Source of the DNA: Campylobacter sp. 19-13652
GTDB taxonomy: Bacteria; Campylobacterota; Campylobacteria; Campylobacterales; Campylobacteraceae
Assembly: GCF_019702925.1 (NCBI RefSeq)
Contig: NZ_AP024713.1
Location: 868,001 to 932,000 of the forward strand
DNA: 64,000 bases
Reading direction: 5' to 3'
The notes beneath the pieces are model-generated. The model saw only the letters and a program-made list of their open reading frames with translations. It did not search any database and had not been told where the DNA came from. Made by a program: the position numbers and the translations under genes. Shown here piece by piece: positions 1-8,969 of the stretch. Numbering within the stretch: position 1 is the stretch's first letter; each line of letters begins with the position of its first letter.

Positions 1-1451
1 GTGGCGCTGGCTATACCCTAGCTCAGAAAATGGTCGGTAAAGCGTGTGGAGTAGAGGGTGTGCGAGCTGGTAGCTACTGTGAGCCACGTACCTTGACTGT
101 GGGTTCTCAGGATACGACTGGTCCTATGACACGTGATGAGATAAAGGAGCTTGCAAGCCTAGGTTTTGGCGCAGATTTCGTACTTCAGAGCTTTTGCCAT
201 ACTGCAGCTTATCCAAAGCCAAGTGATGCGATAATGCATAAAAGTTTGCCTAAATTTATAAGCTCTCGTGGTGGTGTTAGCCTGCGCCCAGGGGATGGCG
301 TCATACATTCATGGCTTAATCGTATGGTACTGCCTGATAGCGTAGGCACTGGTGGAGATAGCCATACGCGCTTTCCTATTGGTATAAGCTTTCCTGCGGG
401 TAGTGGGCTTGTGGCGTTTGCGGCGGTACTTGGGATAATGCCGTTAAATATGCCTGAGTCTGTTTTGGTGCGCTTTAGTGGCGAGCTTCAGCCTGGTATT
501 ACGCTTAGGGATTTGGTAAACGCTATACCGTATTACGCCATAAAGCGTGGACTTTTGACGGTTGAGAAAAAGGGCAAGAAGAATGTTTTTGCTGGGCGGA
601 TTTTAGAGATTGAGGGGCTGCCTGATCTAAAAGTCGAGCAAGCATTTGAGCTAAGCGATGCAAGCGCAGAAAGAAGTGCTGCAGCCTGCACTGTAGCATT
701 AAATGAGGATAGCGTAAAGGAGTATATTGCCTCAAATATCTCACTAATTGACGCTATGATAACATCTGGCTATGAGGACGCACATACTCTAGCTAGAAGA
801 CGAGATAAGATGAAGGAATGGCTAGCAAATCCAGTACTTTTAAAAGCTGATAAAAACGCAAAATATGCCGAGATTATTGAGATAAATTTAAACGAAATCA
901 CAGAGCCTATCCTAGCTTGTCCAAATGACCCAGACGACGTGGCAACACTCTCTGAGGTGCTGGCAAATCCAAACAGACCACACCACATAGATGAAGTTTT
1001 CGTGGGTAGTTGTATGACAAATATAGGACACTATCGTGCGCTTGCGGAGGTGCTACGTGGCGAGGGACAAACGCCTACTAGATTGTGGGTTGTGCCACCT
1101 ACAAAAATGGATAAAGACGAGCTTATAAAAGAGGGCTATTACTCTGTATTTGGCGCAGCTGGAGCGCGTACAGAAGTGCCTGGGTGTTCGCTATGCATGG
1201 GAAATCAGGCTAGGGTAGCCGATGGTGCGATAGTCTTTTCAACGTCTACTCGTAACTTTGACAATCGCATGGGGCTAGGCGCGCAGGTATATCTAGGAAG
1301 TGCTGAGCTAGCGGCGGTTTGCGCTATGCTTGGGCGACTTCCTAGCGCTAAAGAGTATCTAGAAATAATGGCAAAAAAACTACCTCAAGAGAGATATTCG
1401 CAAATTTATAAATATCTAAATTTTAATAAAATTAAAGAATTCGAGCTTTAA
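1..1451 (+). CDS. acnB: Aconitate hydratase B, 3' part (gene begins before the window)
   Basis: This is the C-terminal part of the bifunctional aconitase / 2-methylisocitrate dehydratase of the TCA cycle, a cytosolic [4Fe-4S] enzyme. The frame is open to the left edge and reads GAGYTLAQK directly before the first ATG (position 30), which is an AcnB sequence, so that ATG is internal. The three cluster cysteines are visible: GSCMTN (Cys codon 1011-1013) and PGCSLCMGN (1185-1187 and 1194-1196). The substrate-site stretch GGDSHTRFP lies near 350-380. About 480 residues are present; the whole protein is normally about 850-860. A weak hairpin with a T-rich tail follows the stop, so transcription probably ends there. 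Confidence 0.97.
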   Translation, partial: GAGYTLAQKMVGKACGVEGVRAGSYCEPRTLTVGSQDTTGPMTRDEIKELASLGFGADFVLQSFCHTAAYPKPSDAIMHKSLPKFISSRGGVSLRPGDGVIHSWLNRMVLPDSVGTGGDSHTRFPIGISFPAGSGLVAFAAVLGIMPLNMPESVLVRFSGELQPGITLRDLVNAIPYYAIKRGLLTVEKKGKKNVFAGRILEIEGLPDLKVEQAFELSDASAERSAAACTVALNEDSVKEYIASNISLIDAMITSGYEDAHTLARRRDKMKEWLANPVLLKADKNAKYAEIIEINLNEITEPILACPNDPDDVATLSEVLANPNRPHHIDEVFVGSCMTNIGHYRALAEVLRGEGQTPTRLWVVPPTKMDKDELIKEGYYSVFGAAGARTEVPGCSLCMGNQARVADGAIVFSTSTRNFDNRMGLGAQVYLGSAELAAVCAMLGRLPSAKEYLEIMAKKLPQERYSQIYKYLNFNKIKEFEL

Positions 1452-1458
1452 TTCTTGC

Positions 1459-1505
1459 ATAAGCTATTTGGGGTCTGCTATGCCCCGATGGCTTTATTTT
1501 TAATC
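1459..1505 (+). terminator. Probable terminator after acnB
   Basis: An imperfect inverted repeat around GGGG...CCCC (about 1470-1484), extended by partly paired flanks, is followed by TTTATTTTTAAT. Position and T-rich tail suit a Rho-independent terminator; the stem contains mismatches, so confidence is moderate. Confidence 0.4.
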
Positions 1506-1596
1506 AAAAACTCACTCATTTAATAAAAATTTAAATTTAAACAAGCCAAAAAATGGTAAAATATCCAAATTTTTAGCCTCAAAAAGGAGGGTGCGA

Positions 1597-2340
1597 ATGA
1601 AAACAGCTTTTGTAACTGGTGCTAGTTCAGGCTTTGGGCAGGCTAGTGCTAGAGCGCTTTGTAAAAATGGCTACGTCGTCGCTGCAATGGCAAGAAGGGG
1701 CGAGCGACTGCGCGCACTAAAAGATGAGCTGGGGGAAAACTTAATCTGCCTAGAGTGTGATGTCAGGGATAAAGATGCGCTAAATAGAGCCATAGGTGGG
1801 CTTGATGAGAGGTTTAAAAGCCTAGATGTGCTTGTAAATAACGCTGGGCTGGCTCTTGGGCAGGAGAGATTTAGCGAGGCTAGCATAGATGATTTTGACG
1901 TGATGATAGATACGAATATTAAGGGCTTAGTTTACGTTACAAAGGCGCTTTTACCAGCTATAATAAAGGCTAGGGGCTATATTTTCAACTTAGGCTCTGT
2001 AGCTGGGGTGCACCCATATCCTGGAGCAAATGTATATGGTGGCACAAAAGCCTTTGTGCGGCAGCTTAGTTTAAATTTAAGAAACGATTTAACAGGCACT
2101 GGCGTAAGGGTAACAAATATTGCCCCAGGAATTGCAAAAACAGAGTTTTCTCAGGTGAGATTTAAGGGCGATGAAGCAAAGTCTAGTGCAGTTTACGAGC
2201 GGACTAAGTACCTAAGCGCTGAGGATATCGCAAGGATTATTACTGATTGTCTTGCGCTGCCTGAGCATGTAAATATAAATGAGTTAGAAGTTATGGCAAC
2301 CACGCAGACTTGGGCTGGATTTGCCATAGAAAGGGAGTAG
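1597..2340 (+). CDS. SDR-family NAD(P)-dependent oxidoreductase (YdfG-like)
   Basis: A classical short-chain dehydrogenase, probably acting on 3-hydroxy acids such as serine or allo-threonine, as YdfG does. The 247-residue protein has the nucleotide-binding TGASSGFG at residues 7-14, NNAG at 81-84 and the catalytic set Ser134, Tyr147 and Lys151 (YGGTK). AGGAGG at 1585-1590 sits six bases before ATG 1597 and none before the in-frame GTG at 1591, so 1597 is the better start. A TAAAAT -10-like box lies near 1555-1561. The nhaC start follows the stop codon with no gap, so the two are probably co-transcribed. The exact substrate is not determined by the sequence. Confidence 0.9.
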   Translation: MKTAFVTGASSGFGQASARALCKNGYVVAAMARRGERLRALKDELGENLICLECDVRDKDALNRAIGGLDERFKSLDVLVNNAGLALGQERFSEASIDDFDVMIDTNIKGLVYVTKALLPAIIKARGYIFNLGSVAGVHPYPGANVYGGTKAFVRQLSLNLRNDLTGTGVRVTNIAPGIAKTEFSQVRFKGDEAKSSAVYERTKYLSAEDIARIITDCLALPEHVNINELEVMATTQTWAGFAIERE

Positions 2341-4053
2341 ATGAGGATTTTAAATTTATTATTTGTTGTGGCATTTTTGCCGCTTTTTGCTTTTGGGGCT
2401 GATGTAAATGAATTGGCTGCCAAAAATGCACAGTTTTTCGGTATTTTGACGCTTGTACCGCCTGTTATTGCTATTGCTCTTGCATTCATTACCAAAGACG
2501 TCATTATGTCGCTTTTTATCGGAGTGCTTAGTGGGACGTTTTTGTTAAATTTGCAAGGAAATGATTTTCTTGGTTCTTTGGTTGTTGGCTTTAAAAACCT
2601 AGTAGAAAGAGCAGTCTCGTCTATGGCTGATAGCTGGAATGCTGGCATAATACTGCAAGTACTATGTATAGGCGGCGTAATTGGGCTAATCACTAAAATG
2701 GGCGGCACAAAGGCAGTTGCGATTTGGCTTAGTAAGCGTGCCAAAACTGGCGTATCAGCGCAGATTAGCACATGGATTATGGGGATATTTGTCTTTTTTG
2801 ATGATTATGCAAATGCCTTAATCGTGGGTCCTATAATGCGCCCTATTACGGATAAATTTAAAGTTAGTCGCGAAAAGCTAGCCTTTATCATTGATGCTAC
2901 AGCCGCACCTATAGCTGGCATTGCTATTATCTCGACTTGGATAGGCTTTGAAATATCACGAATTCAAGACGGTTACGGAATAATAGGCATAAATGTTAAT
3001 TCGTATGAAATTTTTATAGAGACGATACCGTATAGATTTTATAATATCTTTATGCTGTTTTTTGTCGTGTGTACGGCTCTTATGGGGCGTGAGTTTGGAC
3101 CTATGCTAGCGGCTGAACGTAGAGCTAGAGGTGGCGAGGTGCATGGTTTTGGTTCTGGTATAAACGATGTAGACGAAAACGGACTAGCTCCAAAAGAGGG
3201 CATAGAGCTAAAAAGTTCAAACGCCATTGTGCCTTTGCTGGTGCTTATTTTTGGCTCATTTGCTAGCTTTTATTTTGGCGGGCTTAGCTCGCTTGAGGGC
3301 GATGCGCTAGCTTCAGCTTTGGCAAATCCATGGGCTTTTAGCACTTTTAGAGATACATTTGGTGCAGCAGACGCTTCAGTTGCGCTTTTTCAAGCGGCTC
3401 TTTTAGCCAGTATCGTAGCTATTGCTATGGGTGTAAGCCGTAAAATTTTTACCATTAAAGAGGGCGTGGAGACATGGGTTAAGGGTCTAAAAACTATGGT
3501 TATAACCATAGCTATATTAATCCTTGCTTGGTCTTTAAGTTCGGTTATTAAAGAGCTTGGCACCTCAAAATACCTAGTCGAACTTTTAAGCACACAAACC
3601 CCTAGGGTACTTCTACCTACATTTATTTTTATTCTTAGTAGCTTTGTTTCTTTTTCTACTGGTACAAGCTACGGTACCATGGGGATTTTGATGCCTTTAG
3701 CCATACCATTAGCTGCTGAGATAGGTAAGCTTGTCGGACTTGACGCAGGAGAGCTTCACACCTATATGCTTATGAATATTTCAGCTGTGCTTACTGGTGC
3801 TATATTCGGGGATCACTGCTCTCCTATTTCTGATACTACGATACTTAGCTCTATGGGCGCAGGCTGTAATCACATAGATCATGTCAGCACGCAGATAATA
3901 TACGCTTTAAGCGTATGCGCTATAAGCATAGTGTTTGGCTATCTTAGTGTGGCTCTTGGTGTTGGGGTTTGGACTTCGCTTTTATTTGGTTGTGTGGCGG
4001 TTTGGCTACTTGTGAGATTTGTAGGACAAAGGGTCGAAAAAAGTGCTGTGTAA
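2341..4053 (+). CDS. Na+/H+ antiporter NhaC family protein
   Basis: A 570-residue inner-membrane transporter with a probable signal-like first hydrophobic segment (residues 1-19) and about 11-13 further hydrophobic helices. NhaC-family hallmarks include a conserved FFDDYANALIVGP segment near residue 150, the STGTSYGTMGI stretch near 440 and the GDHCSPISDTT motif near 498. It should exchange Na+ for H+ across the inner membrane; related proteins also carry amino acids or organic anions, so the substrate is not certain. It starts at the base after the SDR stop codon and its 3' end overlaps trmA by 11 bases, which indicates translational coupling. Confidence 0.88.
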   Translation: MRILNLLFVVAFLPLFAFGADVNELAAKNAQFFGILTLVPPVIAIALAFITKDVIMSLFIGVLSGTFLLNLQGNDFLGSLVVGFKNLVERAVSSMADSWNAGIILQVLCIGGVIGLITKMGGTKAVAIWLSKRAKTGVSAQISTWIMGIFVFFDDYANALIVGPIMRPITDKFKVSREKLAFIIDATAAPIAGIAIISTWIGFEISRIQDGYGIIGINVNSYEIFIETIPYRFYNIFMLFFVVCTALMGREFGPMLAAERRARGGEVHGFGSGINDVDENGLAPKEGIELKSSNAIVPLLVLIFGSFASFYFGGLSSLEGDALASALANPWAFSTFRDTFGAADASVALFQAALLASIVAIAMGVSRKIFTIKEGVETWVKGLKTMVITIAILILAWSLSSVIKELGTSKYLVELLSTQTPRVLLPTFIFILSSFVSFSTGTSYGTMGILMPLAIPLAAEIGKLVGLDAGELHTYMLMNISAVLTGAIFGDHCSPISDTTILSSMGAGCNHIDHVSTQIIYALSVCAISIVFGYLSVALGVGVWTSLLFGCVAVWLLVRFVGQRVEKSAV

Positions 4054-5158
4054 GCATTTTAGCGAGTGTGGTAGCTGCGTGCTATCCACTCCTTATGACG
4101 AGCAAGTTTTACTAAAAACAAAAAGCATAGCTGATGAATTTAGCGATTTTTTTACTGGTGAGATTGAGGTTTTTAAAAGCGAGCCAGTAGGGTATCGCAC
4201 TAGGGCTGAGTTTGGGCTTTGGCATGAAGGTGATAGTCTAAGCTACACTATGCACGGCGTAAATGGCGCTAGGGTGATGATAGATGAATGCCCTAAAGTA
4301 GATGCTAAAATATTTAATCTTATGCCTGTTTTGCTAGAAGCGATAAAGAGCGATAACGAGCTAAAGTTTAAAATTTTTGGCGTTGAGTTTATCTCTACTG
4401 ATAACGAGATTATGGCTATATTGCTCTATCATAAAAAAATTACCCACCTAAGCGATAAATTTAAAAATCTAGCCAAAGCTTTAAACATTAAAATAGTCGC
4501 TAGAAGTAGGGGCGAGAGGCTATTTGCTCCAGAATCAGATGATGAAAGACTAACTCAAAGCCTAAATATAGCAGGCAGGCAGTATGTTTATAAATTTAGC
4601 GAGGGTGCGTTTATTCAGCCAAACACAAAAGTAAATGAAATGATGGTGTCATGGGCGCTTTCTTGCGTTAAAATGGGGGCAAAAGATATGCTAGAGCTTT
4701 ACTGTGGACATGGTAATTTTACCCTGCCTTTAAGCACCGCTTTTAAAAACGTGCTAGCTACAGAGATTAGTAAATCCTCTATAAAATCAGCCGCCATAAA
4801 TACCGAGCTAAATGGTATCGCAAATATTAAATTTATAAGAATGGACGCTGATGAGCTAATAAGCGCACTAAGAGGTGATAGGGAGTTTAGGCGCCTAGAA
4901 CAGGTAGATTTGTCTGCTTATGAGTTTAGCCACGTTTTACTCGACCCTCCGCGTGCAGGACTAAGCCAGAGTGTGCGTGAGTTTGTAAAAAGCTATGATA
5001 ATATAATCTATATCTCGTGCAATCCAGCCACGTTAAAGCGCGACTTATCCGTACTTTGTGATACATTTTATGTTGGTAGGTTTGCATTTTTTGATCAGTT
5101 TGCGCACACTCATCATGCCGAGTGCGGAGTGTGCCTAAGAAAAAGGAATAAACAGTGA
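4043..5158 (+). CDS. trmA: tRNA (uracil-5-)-methyltransferase
   Basis: Makes m5U54 in the T-loop of tRNAs using S-adenosylmethionine. The 371-residue protein has the TrmA/RlmD motifs in order: GAFIQPN near residue 190, the SAM-binding LELYCGHGNFTLPL near 218-231, LLDPPRAGL near 300 and the nucleophile-containing ISCNPATL near 328. Its length fits TrmA. Translation starts at GTG 4043 inside the end of the antiporter gene, and its last four bases overlap the ilvA start as GTGA. This places it in the same transcription unit. Confidence 0.93.
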   Translation: MLCKHFSECGSCVLSTPYDEQVLLKTKSIADEFSDFFTGEIEVFKSEPVGYRTRAEFGLWHEGDSLSYTMHGVNGARVMIDECPKVDAKIFNLMPVLLEAIKSDNELKFKIFGVEFISTDNEIMAILLYHKKITHLSDKFKNLAKALNIKIVARSRGERLFAPESDDERLTQSLNIAGRQYVYKFSEGAFIQPNTKVNEMMVSWALSCVKMGAKDMLELYCGHGNFTLPLSTAFKNVLATEISKSSIKSAAINTELNGIANIKFIRMDADELISALRGDREFRRLEQVDLSAYEFSHVLLDPPRAGLSQSVREFVKSYDNIIYISCNPATLKRDLSVLCDTFYVGRFAFFDQFAHTHHAECGVCLRKRNKQ

Positions 5159-6366
5159 TAAATTTAAACAAAATAATCCAAGCCAAGCGCACTATAGGGG
5201 GCTTTGTCTCCCGTACCCCATTTGCATTTGCGCCAAAGCTAAGCTCTTTTTTTGATGCAAATGTCTACTTAAAAGAGGAAAATCTCCAGCTTACAGGCTC
5301 ATATAAAATTCGTGGCTCATACAACAAAATCGCAAACCTAGCCCCAGAGCAAATGTCGCATGGGGTGGTCGCTGCAAGTGCTGGAAACCACGCTCAAGGG
5401 GTAGCCATATCAGCCCAGCATTTTGGTGTGCGTGCGGTTATTGTTATGCCAGAGGCTACACCGCTTTTAAAAGTAAGCGGCACAAGAGAGCTGGGAGCTG
5501 AAGTGATATTGCATGGCAATAACTTTGACGAGGCTTATGAGTATGCGACTAAATATGCAAAAGAGCATGATATGACATTTGTGCACCCTTTTAGTGACGA
5601 GCTTGTTATGGCAGGGCAGGGGACTGTAGGGCTTGAGATGCTTGATGAAATAGCAGATCTTGATATAGTAGTGGTGCCTGTAGGTGGAGGTGGACTGGCT
5701 AGTGGTGTGGCAAGCTGTGTAAAGCAGGTAAGCCCTGAGACAAGGGTGGTCTGCGTTGGCGCAAAGGGTGCGCCTGCTATGTTTGAAAGCTTTTGTGCAA
5801 AAAAGCCCATAAATTCAAAATGGGTGCGCACGATAGCTGATGGTATCGCTGTTAGAGACGCAAGCGAGATAACTTTGGCAAATATTCTTGAGTGCGTTGA
5901 TGAGTTTGTACAAGTTGACGATGAGGAGATAGCTACTGCGATACTTTATCTGCTAGAAAATCAAAAAATCGTAGTCGAAGGTGCAGGGGCTAGCGGTGTG
6001 GCTGCACTAATGCACGGCAAAATAAAGCACGAAAGTGGCGCAAAGATAGGCATAGTCTTAAGCGGTGGCAACATAGACGTGCAAATGCTAAATATTATCA
6101 TAGAAAAAGGGCTTATAAAATCATCTAGAAAGATGATAATAAAGGTGACTTTAGTAGATAAGCCAGGCGCGCTTTTATCCCTGACTGACGCCATAAAATC
6201 AGCAAATGCAAATATAGTAAAGATAGACTATGATAGATTTTCAACCGAGCTTGAGTATGGTGATGCAAATATCTTTATCACACTTGAAACAAAAGGCAAG
6301 GAACATCAAGAGGCGGTGAGTGAGAGCCTAAAATCTCGTGGGTTTGAGTTTGTTCAAATTTTTTAA
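5155..6366 (+). CDS. ilvA: Threonine ammonia-lyase (threonine deaminase)
   Basis: A PLP enzyme that converts threonine to 2-oxobutanoate, the first step toward isoleucine. The PLP-binding lysine is Lys51 in GSYKIRG, the glycine-rich phosphate loop VGGGGLASG lies near residue 177, and the segment from about 325 to 403 resembles a single ACT regulatory domain. At 403 residues it matches the single-ACT class rather than the long enterobacterial form with two regulatory repeats. The start GTG overlaps the trmA stop by four bases. Allosteric control by isoleucine is plausible but cannot be read from the sequence. Confidence 0.93.
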   Translation: MINLNKIIQAKRTIGGFVSRTPFAFAPKLSSFFDANVYLKEENLQLTGSYKIRGSYNKIANLAPEQMSHGVVAASAGNHAQGVAISAQHFGVRAVIVMPEATPLLKVSGTRELGAEVILHGNNFDEAYEYATKYAKEHDMTFVHPFSDELVMAGQGTVGLEMLDEIADLDIVVVPVGGGGLASGVASCVKQVSPETRVVCVGAKGAPAMFESFCAKKPINSKWVRTIADGIAVRDASEITLANILECVDEFVQVDDEEIATAILYLLENQKIVVEGAGASGVAALMHGKIKHESGAKIGIVLSGGNIDVQMLNIIIEKGLIKSSRKMIIKVTLVDKPGALLSLTDAIKSANANIVKIDYDRFSTELEYGDANIFITLETKGKEHQEAVSESLKSRGFEFVQIF

Positions 6367-6375
6367 GGTGTAAAT

Positions 6376-7074
6376 ATGGACGGCATTTTAAATTTAATAG
6401 TCTTAGCACTTGCTTGTATGGTTGCATTTTTGACTTTTCGACTTTCTAGGCTTAGCAAGGATAGACAAAATAACGCAGTAACGACTGAAGTAGTAAATAG
6501 CATAGAGCAGCTTCGTAGCATAGGCGAGCTGTCGGTATTTCAGGTATATAGCAAAGAGATAGTAACTAAAACAGACCATGCGCTAGGTGGCTTTGGGAAA
6601 GATTATCTAAGCTGGCTAATTAGTGAAAAAAAGCTCTCTATGATATTTGAATTTGAGATAAATTTCATCTACGACCTGCGTAGCCCTAGGCTAAATATCA
6701 CAGAACAAAACGAGGGTGAGTATACGGTCGCGATGCCGCCTTGTAAGTATAAATTTTCTATCGTTGATATGAAATTTTACGATGAAAAAGATGGCAAATT
6801 TATGCCGCTTTTACTGCCTGATTTGATAAATGGTATACTTGGTTCTAGCTTTGGCGAGGAGGAGAAAAATGCCGTCATTGCCGAGGCTAGAGCAGAGGTT
6901 GAAAGGCTTAGTTTAAGGCTAATAAACCAGCTTCAAGGCAAGATTCACAAATCTGCTAAAGATACACTTGAAGCCATCGCAAAAAGCTTTGGAGCAAAGG
7001 CTGTGAAGTTTGAGTTTAGCGACACTGATGAAAGCGCGCAAATGCAGCTAGGAAAGGCGCAAGGAGCAGCCTAG
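6376..7074 (+). CDS. DUF4230 domain-containing membrane-anchored protein
   Basis: A 232-residue protein with one N-terminal transmembrane segment (about residues 4-22) followed by a short basic stretch and a soluble domain, probably on the outer face of the inner membrane. The soluble part has the DUF4230 pattern: LSVFQVYSKEIVT near 56, then alternating beta segments, then a helical C-terminal third with AEVERLSLRLINQLQ near 174. No biochemical role is established for the family as far as I know. It follows ilvA by nine bases with GGTGTAAAT before the ATG and is the last gene of this run. Confidence 0.8.
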   Translation: MDGILNLIVLALACMVAFLTFRLSRLSKDRQNNAVTTEVVNSIEQLRSIGELSVFQVYSKEIVTKTDHALGGFGKDYLSWLISEKKLSMIFEFEINFIYDLRSPRLNITEQNEGEYTVAMPPCKYKFSIVDMKFYDEKDGKFMPLLLPDLINGILGSSFGEEEKNAVIAEARAEVERLSLRLINQLQGKIHKSAKDTLEAIAKSFGAKAVKFEFSDTDESAQMQLGKAQGAA

Positions 7075-7380
7075 GATAAATTTGGCTCTGTTGCCTTTAA
7101 AAGCCAGCTTATATCGCTCTTTCTTGATTTTGCTTTATTCTGATTATCTCGTATTGTGAGCGACTTTTGCTTCGTCACTTTGTGGCTCATACCTATAGCC
7201 AGTTGATGTGAAGCTATCATCAGCCGCTGTGATGTAAAAATTTGTGTAGGTCGACTTTAAACATCAGCAACCCTTAATGCAAAAATAAATTTAAAGCCGT
7301 GGCAAAAACTAGTTTTTCTTTTATGTCAAGACTGTGCTTTGGTTTGAGTTTTTACACAAAAATCAAACCAAGCCAAGCCC
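7075..7380. other. Intergenic gap with a terminator
   Basis: Between two convergent genes. No open frame with coding character was found on either strand. It has scattered short inverted repeats (for example AGCGAC...GTCAC around 7160-7180) and ends in a clear terminator hairpin serving lnt. Confidence 0.6.
7339..7371 (-). terminator. Terminator after lnt
   Basis: An almost perfect inverted repeat: TTGGTTTGA at 7339-7347 pairs with TCAAACCAA at 7363-7371. Inner runs of T and A extend the stem around an ACAC loop. It lies just past the 3' end of lnt and probably also stops readthrough from the convergent upstream genes. Confidence 0.75.
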
Positions 7381-8709
7381 TTAAAATAATCCAAGCTCAA
7401 AATTTAAAAGTGGCTTTTTAGGCGTGATAATCTCGCTTTTGCTTGCATTTGCACTGTGGTAGATGGTGGTTTTATACTTATTTGCGTAATATTTTAAAAG
7501 CATCCTTTGAAGTAGTGGCTCGCTTGAGGCAAGCTCTGGCAGGCTAAACCAAGCATTGTTGCTTATAGCTATCATCGTTTTTGGTGCACCAACGTATAGC
7601 TCGTCTTTTGTGGCTTCGTAGCATATGGCTATGCGTATTTTATTGCCGTCTATGTCAAAATCACTCACATTTTTAGCCTTGCCAAGGTCTTTTGCCCCAG
7701 CGTAAAATATCTCATTTATGTAATCTTTTGCAAACTCAGGCAGTGGCACTTCCTCGCCAAATGGTACGAGTACGAGCTTATCAGCCACGCTTATTTTGCC
7801 ATTATTAAATAAAAATGCCGAGTTATAGCTTGTTTTATCCTCGCTTCTTAAAGCGCCCACAATGATAGCAATATCGTGGCTTAGCTGCTTAAGCAAAAAG
7901 CTAAGCGAAGGTGAGTTTAAAAGATACAGTGGCAGCGCCGCCTCAGGAAATATCACAAGCCTCGCGCCCTCTTTTTTGGCTAAATTTATCCTTTCTATTA
8001 CGTCGTTTACTATATAACCTTGATAGCTTTTTTCCCATTTTATATTTTGAGGGATTTGGGTTTGTTCTAACTTTACCTTAAAAGGCAGGTAATTTGGTTC
8101 ATAAAAGCTAAACTGTAAGCCAAAACCAAGAGCAAAAATGGCTAAAATGGGACGAAATTTTAAAGGCAATTTATCGCTTGCTAGAATAATAGCTGCTATA
8201 AAAAGTGCTATTAGCCCCCTAATGCTAGGCTCAAACACTCCAAGCACAAGGGTGGCTTCTAGATTAAACCAGTTAAAGCCAAATGGGTGGATGTAGCTAA
8301 AAACAAGCAGAGTAATAGCTCGTAGTGGCATAAAGCTAGCAAAGGCTGAGAACCTAAAAATTGCCCCATAAACAAGTCCAAATGCCGCCCACGCAAATGG
8401 CATAGCCCAGCCAAAACCATAATAAAAAAAGCTAAATCCTACCCAGTAAAACCACAAAATTCCAGTGAAAAATCCACTCCAAAAGTAGCCTTGTTTTGGC
8501 AGCTTTAGTATACAAACAAGCCCAGTTAGAGTAAGAAATGGCGATATAATCTGGATTAAATTTGAGCTAAAGTATGATAAAAAAATCGAATTTGAAAGCA
8601 AAGAGGCACCGACAAAGGCTTTTATTATAAATTTAATGCTAAAATATCGCCTTAAAATTCTATTTTCTAAGGACAACAATGGAAAACAATGCAAATATTC
8701 TAACTTCAA
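7381..8709 (-). CDS. lnt: Apolipoprotein N-acyltransferase
   Basis: Adds the third acyl chain to lipoproteins at the outer face of the inner membrane. The N-terminal half holds six to seven hydrophobic helices. The C-terminal half is a nitrilase-fold domain with VIFPEAALPLYLL (catalytic Glu), the Lys-bearing LVPFGEEVPLPEF loop and ICYEATKDEL (catalytic Cys). The start is doubtful: the only in-frame ATG is at 8709, inside the divergent yajC gene, giving 442 residues. The next usable codon, TTG at 8601, would cut into the first membrane helix. The true start may lie between these and use a rare codon. Confidence 0.9.
   Translation of the reverse strand: MKLEYLHCFPLLSLENRILRRYFSIKFIIKAFVGASLLSNSIFLSYFSSNLIQIISPFLTLTGLVCILKLPKQGYFWSGFFTGILWFYWVGFSFFYYGFGWAMPFAWAAFGLVYGAIFRFSAFASFMPLRAITLLVFSYIHPFGFNWFNLEATLVLGVFEPSIRGLIALFIAAIILASDKLPLKFRPILAIFALGFGLQFSFYEPNYLPFKVKLEQTQIPQNIKWEKSYQGYIVNDVIERINLAKKEGARLVIFPEAALPLYLLNSPSLSFLLKQLSHDIAIIVGALRSEDKTSYNSAFLFNNGKISVADKLVLVPFGEEVPLPEFAKDYINEIFYAGAKDLGKAKNVSDFDIDGNKIRIAICYEATKDELYVGAPKTMIAISNNAWFSLPELASSEPLLQRMLLKYYANKYKTTIYHSANASKSEIITPKKPLLNFELGLF
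8640..8645 (+). promoter_or_regulatory. Likely -10 box for the yajC operon
   Basis: GCTAAAAT just after a T-rich stretch, about 34 bases before the yajC ATG. It has the usual form and spacing of a Campylobacter housekeeping promoter and would drive yajC-secD-secF and probably genes beyond. Confidence 0.5.
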
Positions 8710-8969
8710 TTCTCCCCCTAGTGGTGCTTTTTGCTATATTTTATTTTTTGGTTATCAGGCCTCAGCAAAAGCAACAAAAAGCTCATGCAAAAATGCTAAG
8801 TGAGCTTACAAAGGGCGATAAAATCGTAACAAATGGTGGACTTTATGCTGAAGTGATAAAAGCTGAGGAGGATTTTATCAAAGCTAAGCTTAATGATGAC
8901 GTAATAGTGCGAATCGACCGTAATTTTGTCGCTCGCAAGATAGAAAAGGTTGAGAGCGCACAGGGATAA
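8679..8969 (+). CDS. yajC: Preprotein translocase subunit YajC
   Basis: A 96-residue inner-membrane protein with one transmembrane helix (about residues 11-28) ending in the family signature YFLVIRPQQKQQK, then a small cytosolic domain with the GDKIVTNGGLYAEV motif. It associates with SecDF and aids protein export through SecYEG. The stop codon overlaps the secD ATG by one base (TAATG), so yajC, secD and secF form a coupled operon. Confidence 0.95.
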   Translation: MENNANILTSILPLVVLFAIFYFLVIRPQQKQQKAHAKMLSELTKGDKIVTNGGLYAEVIKAEEDFIKAKLNDDVIVRIDRNFVARKIEKVESAQG

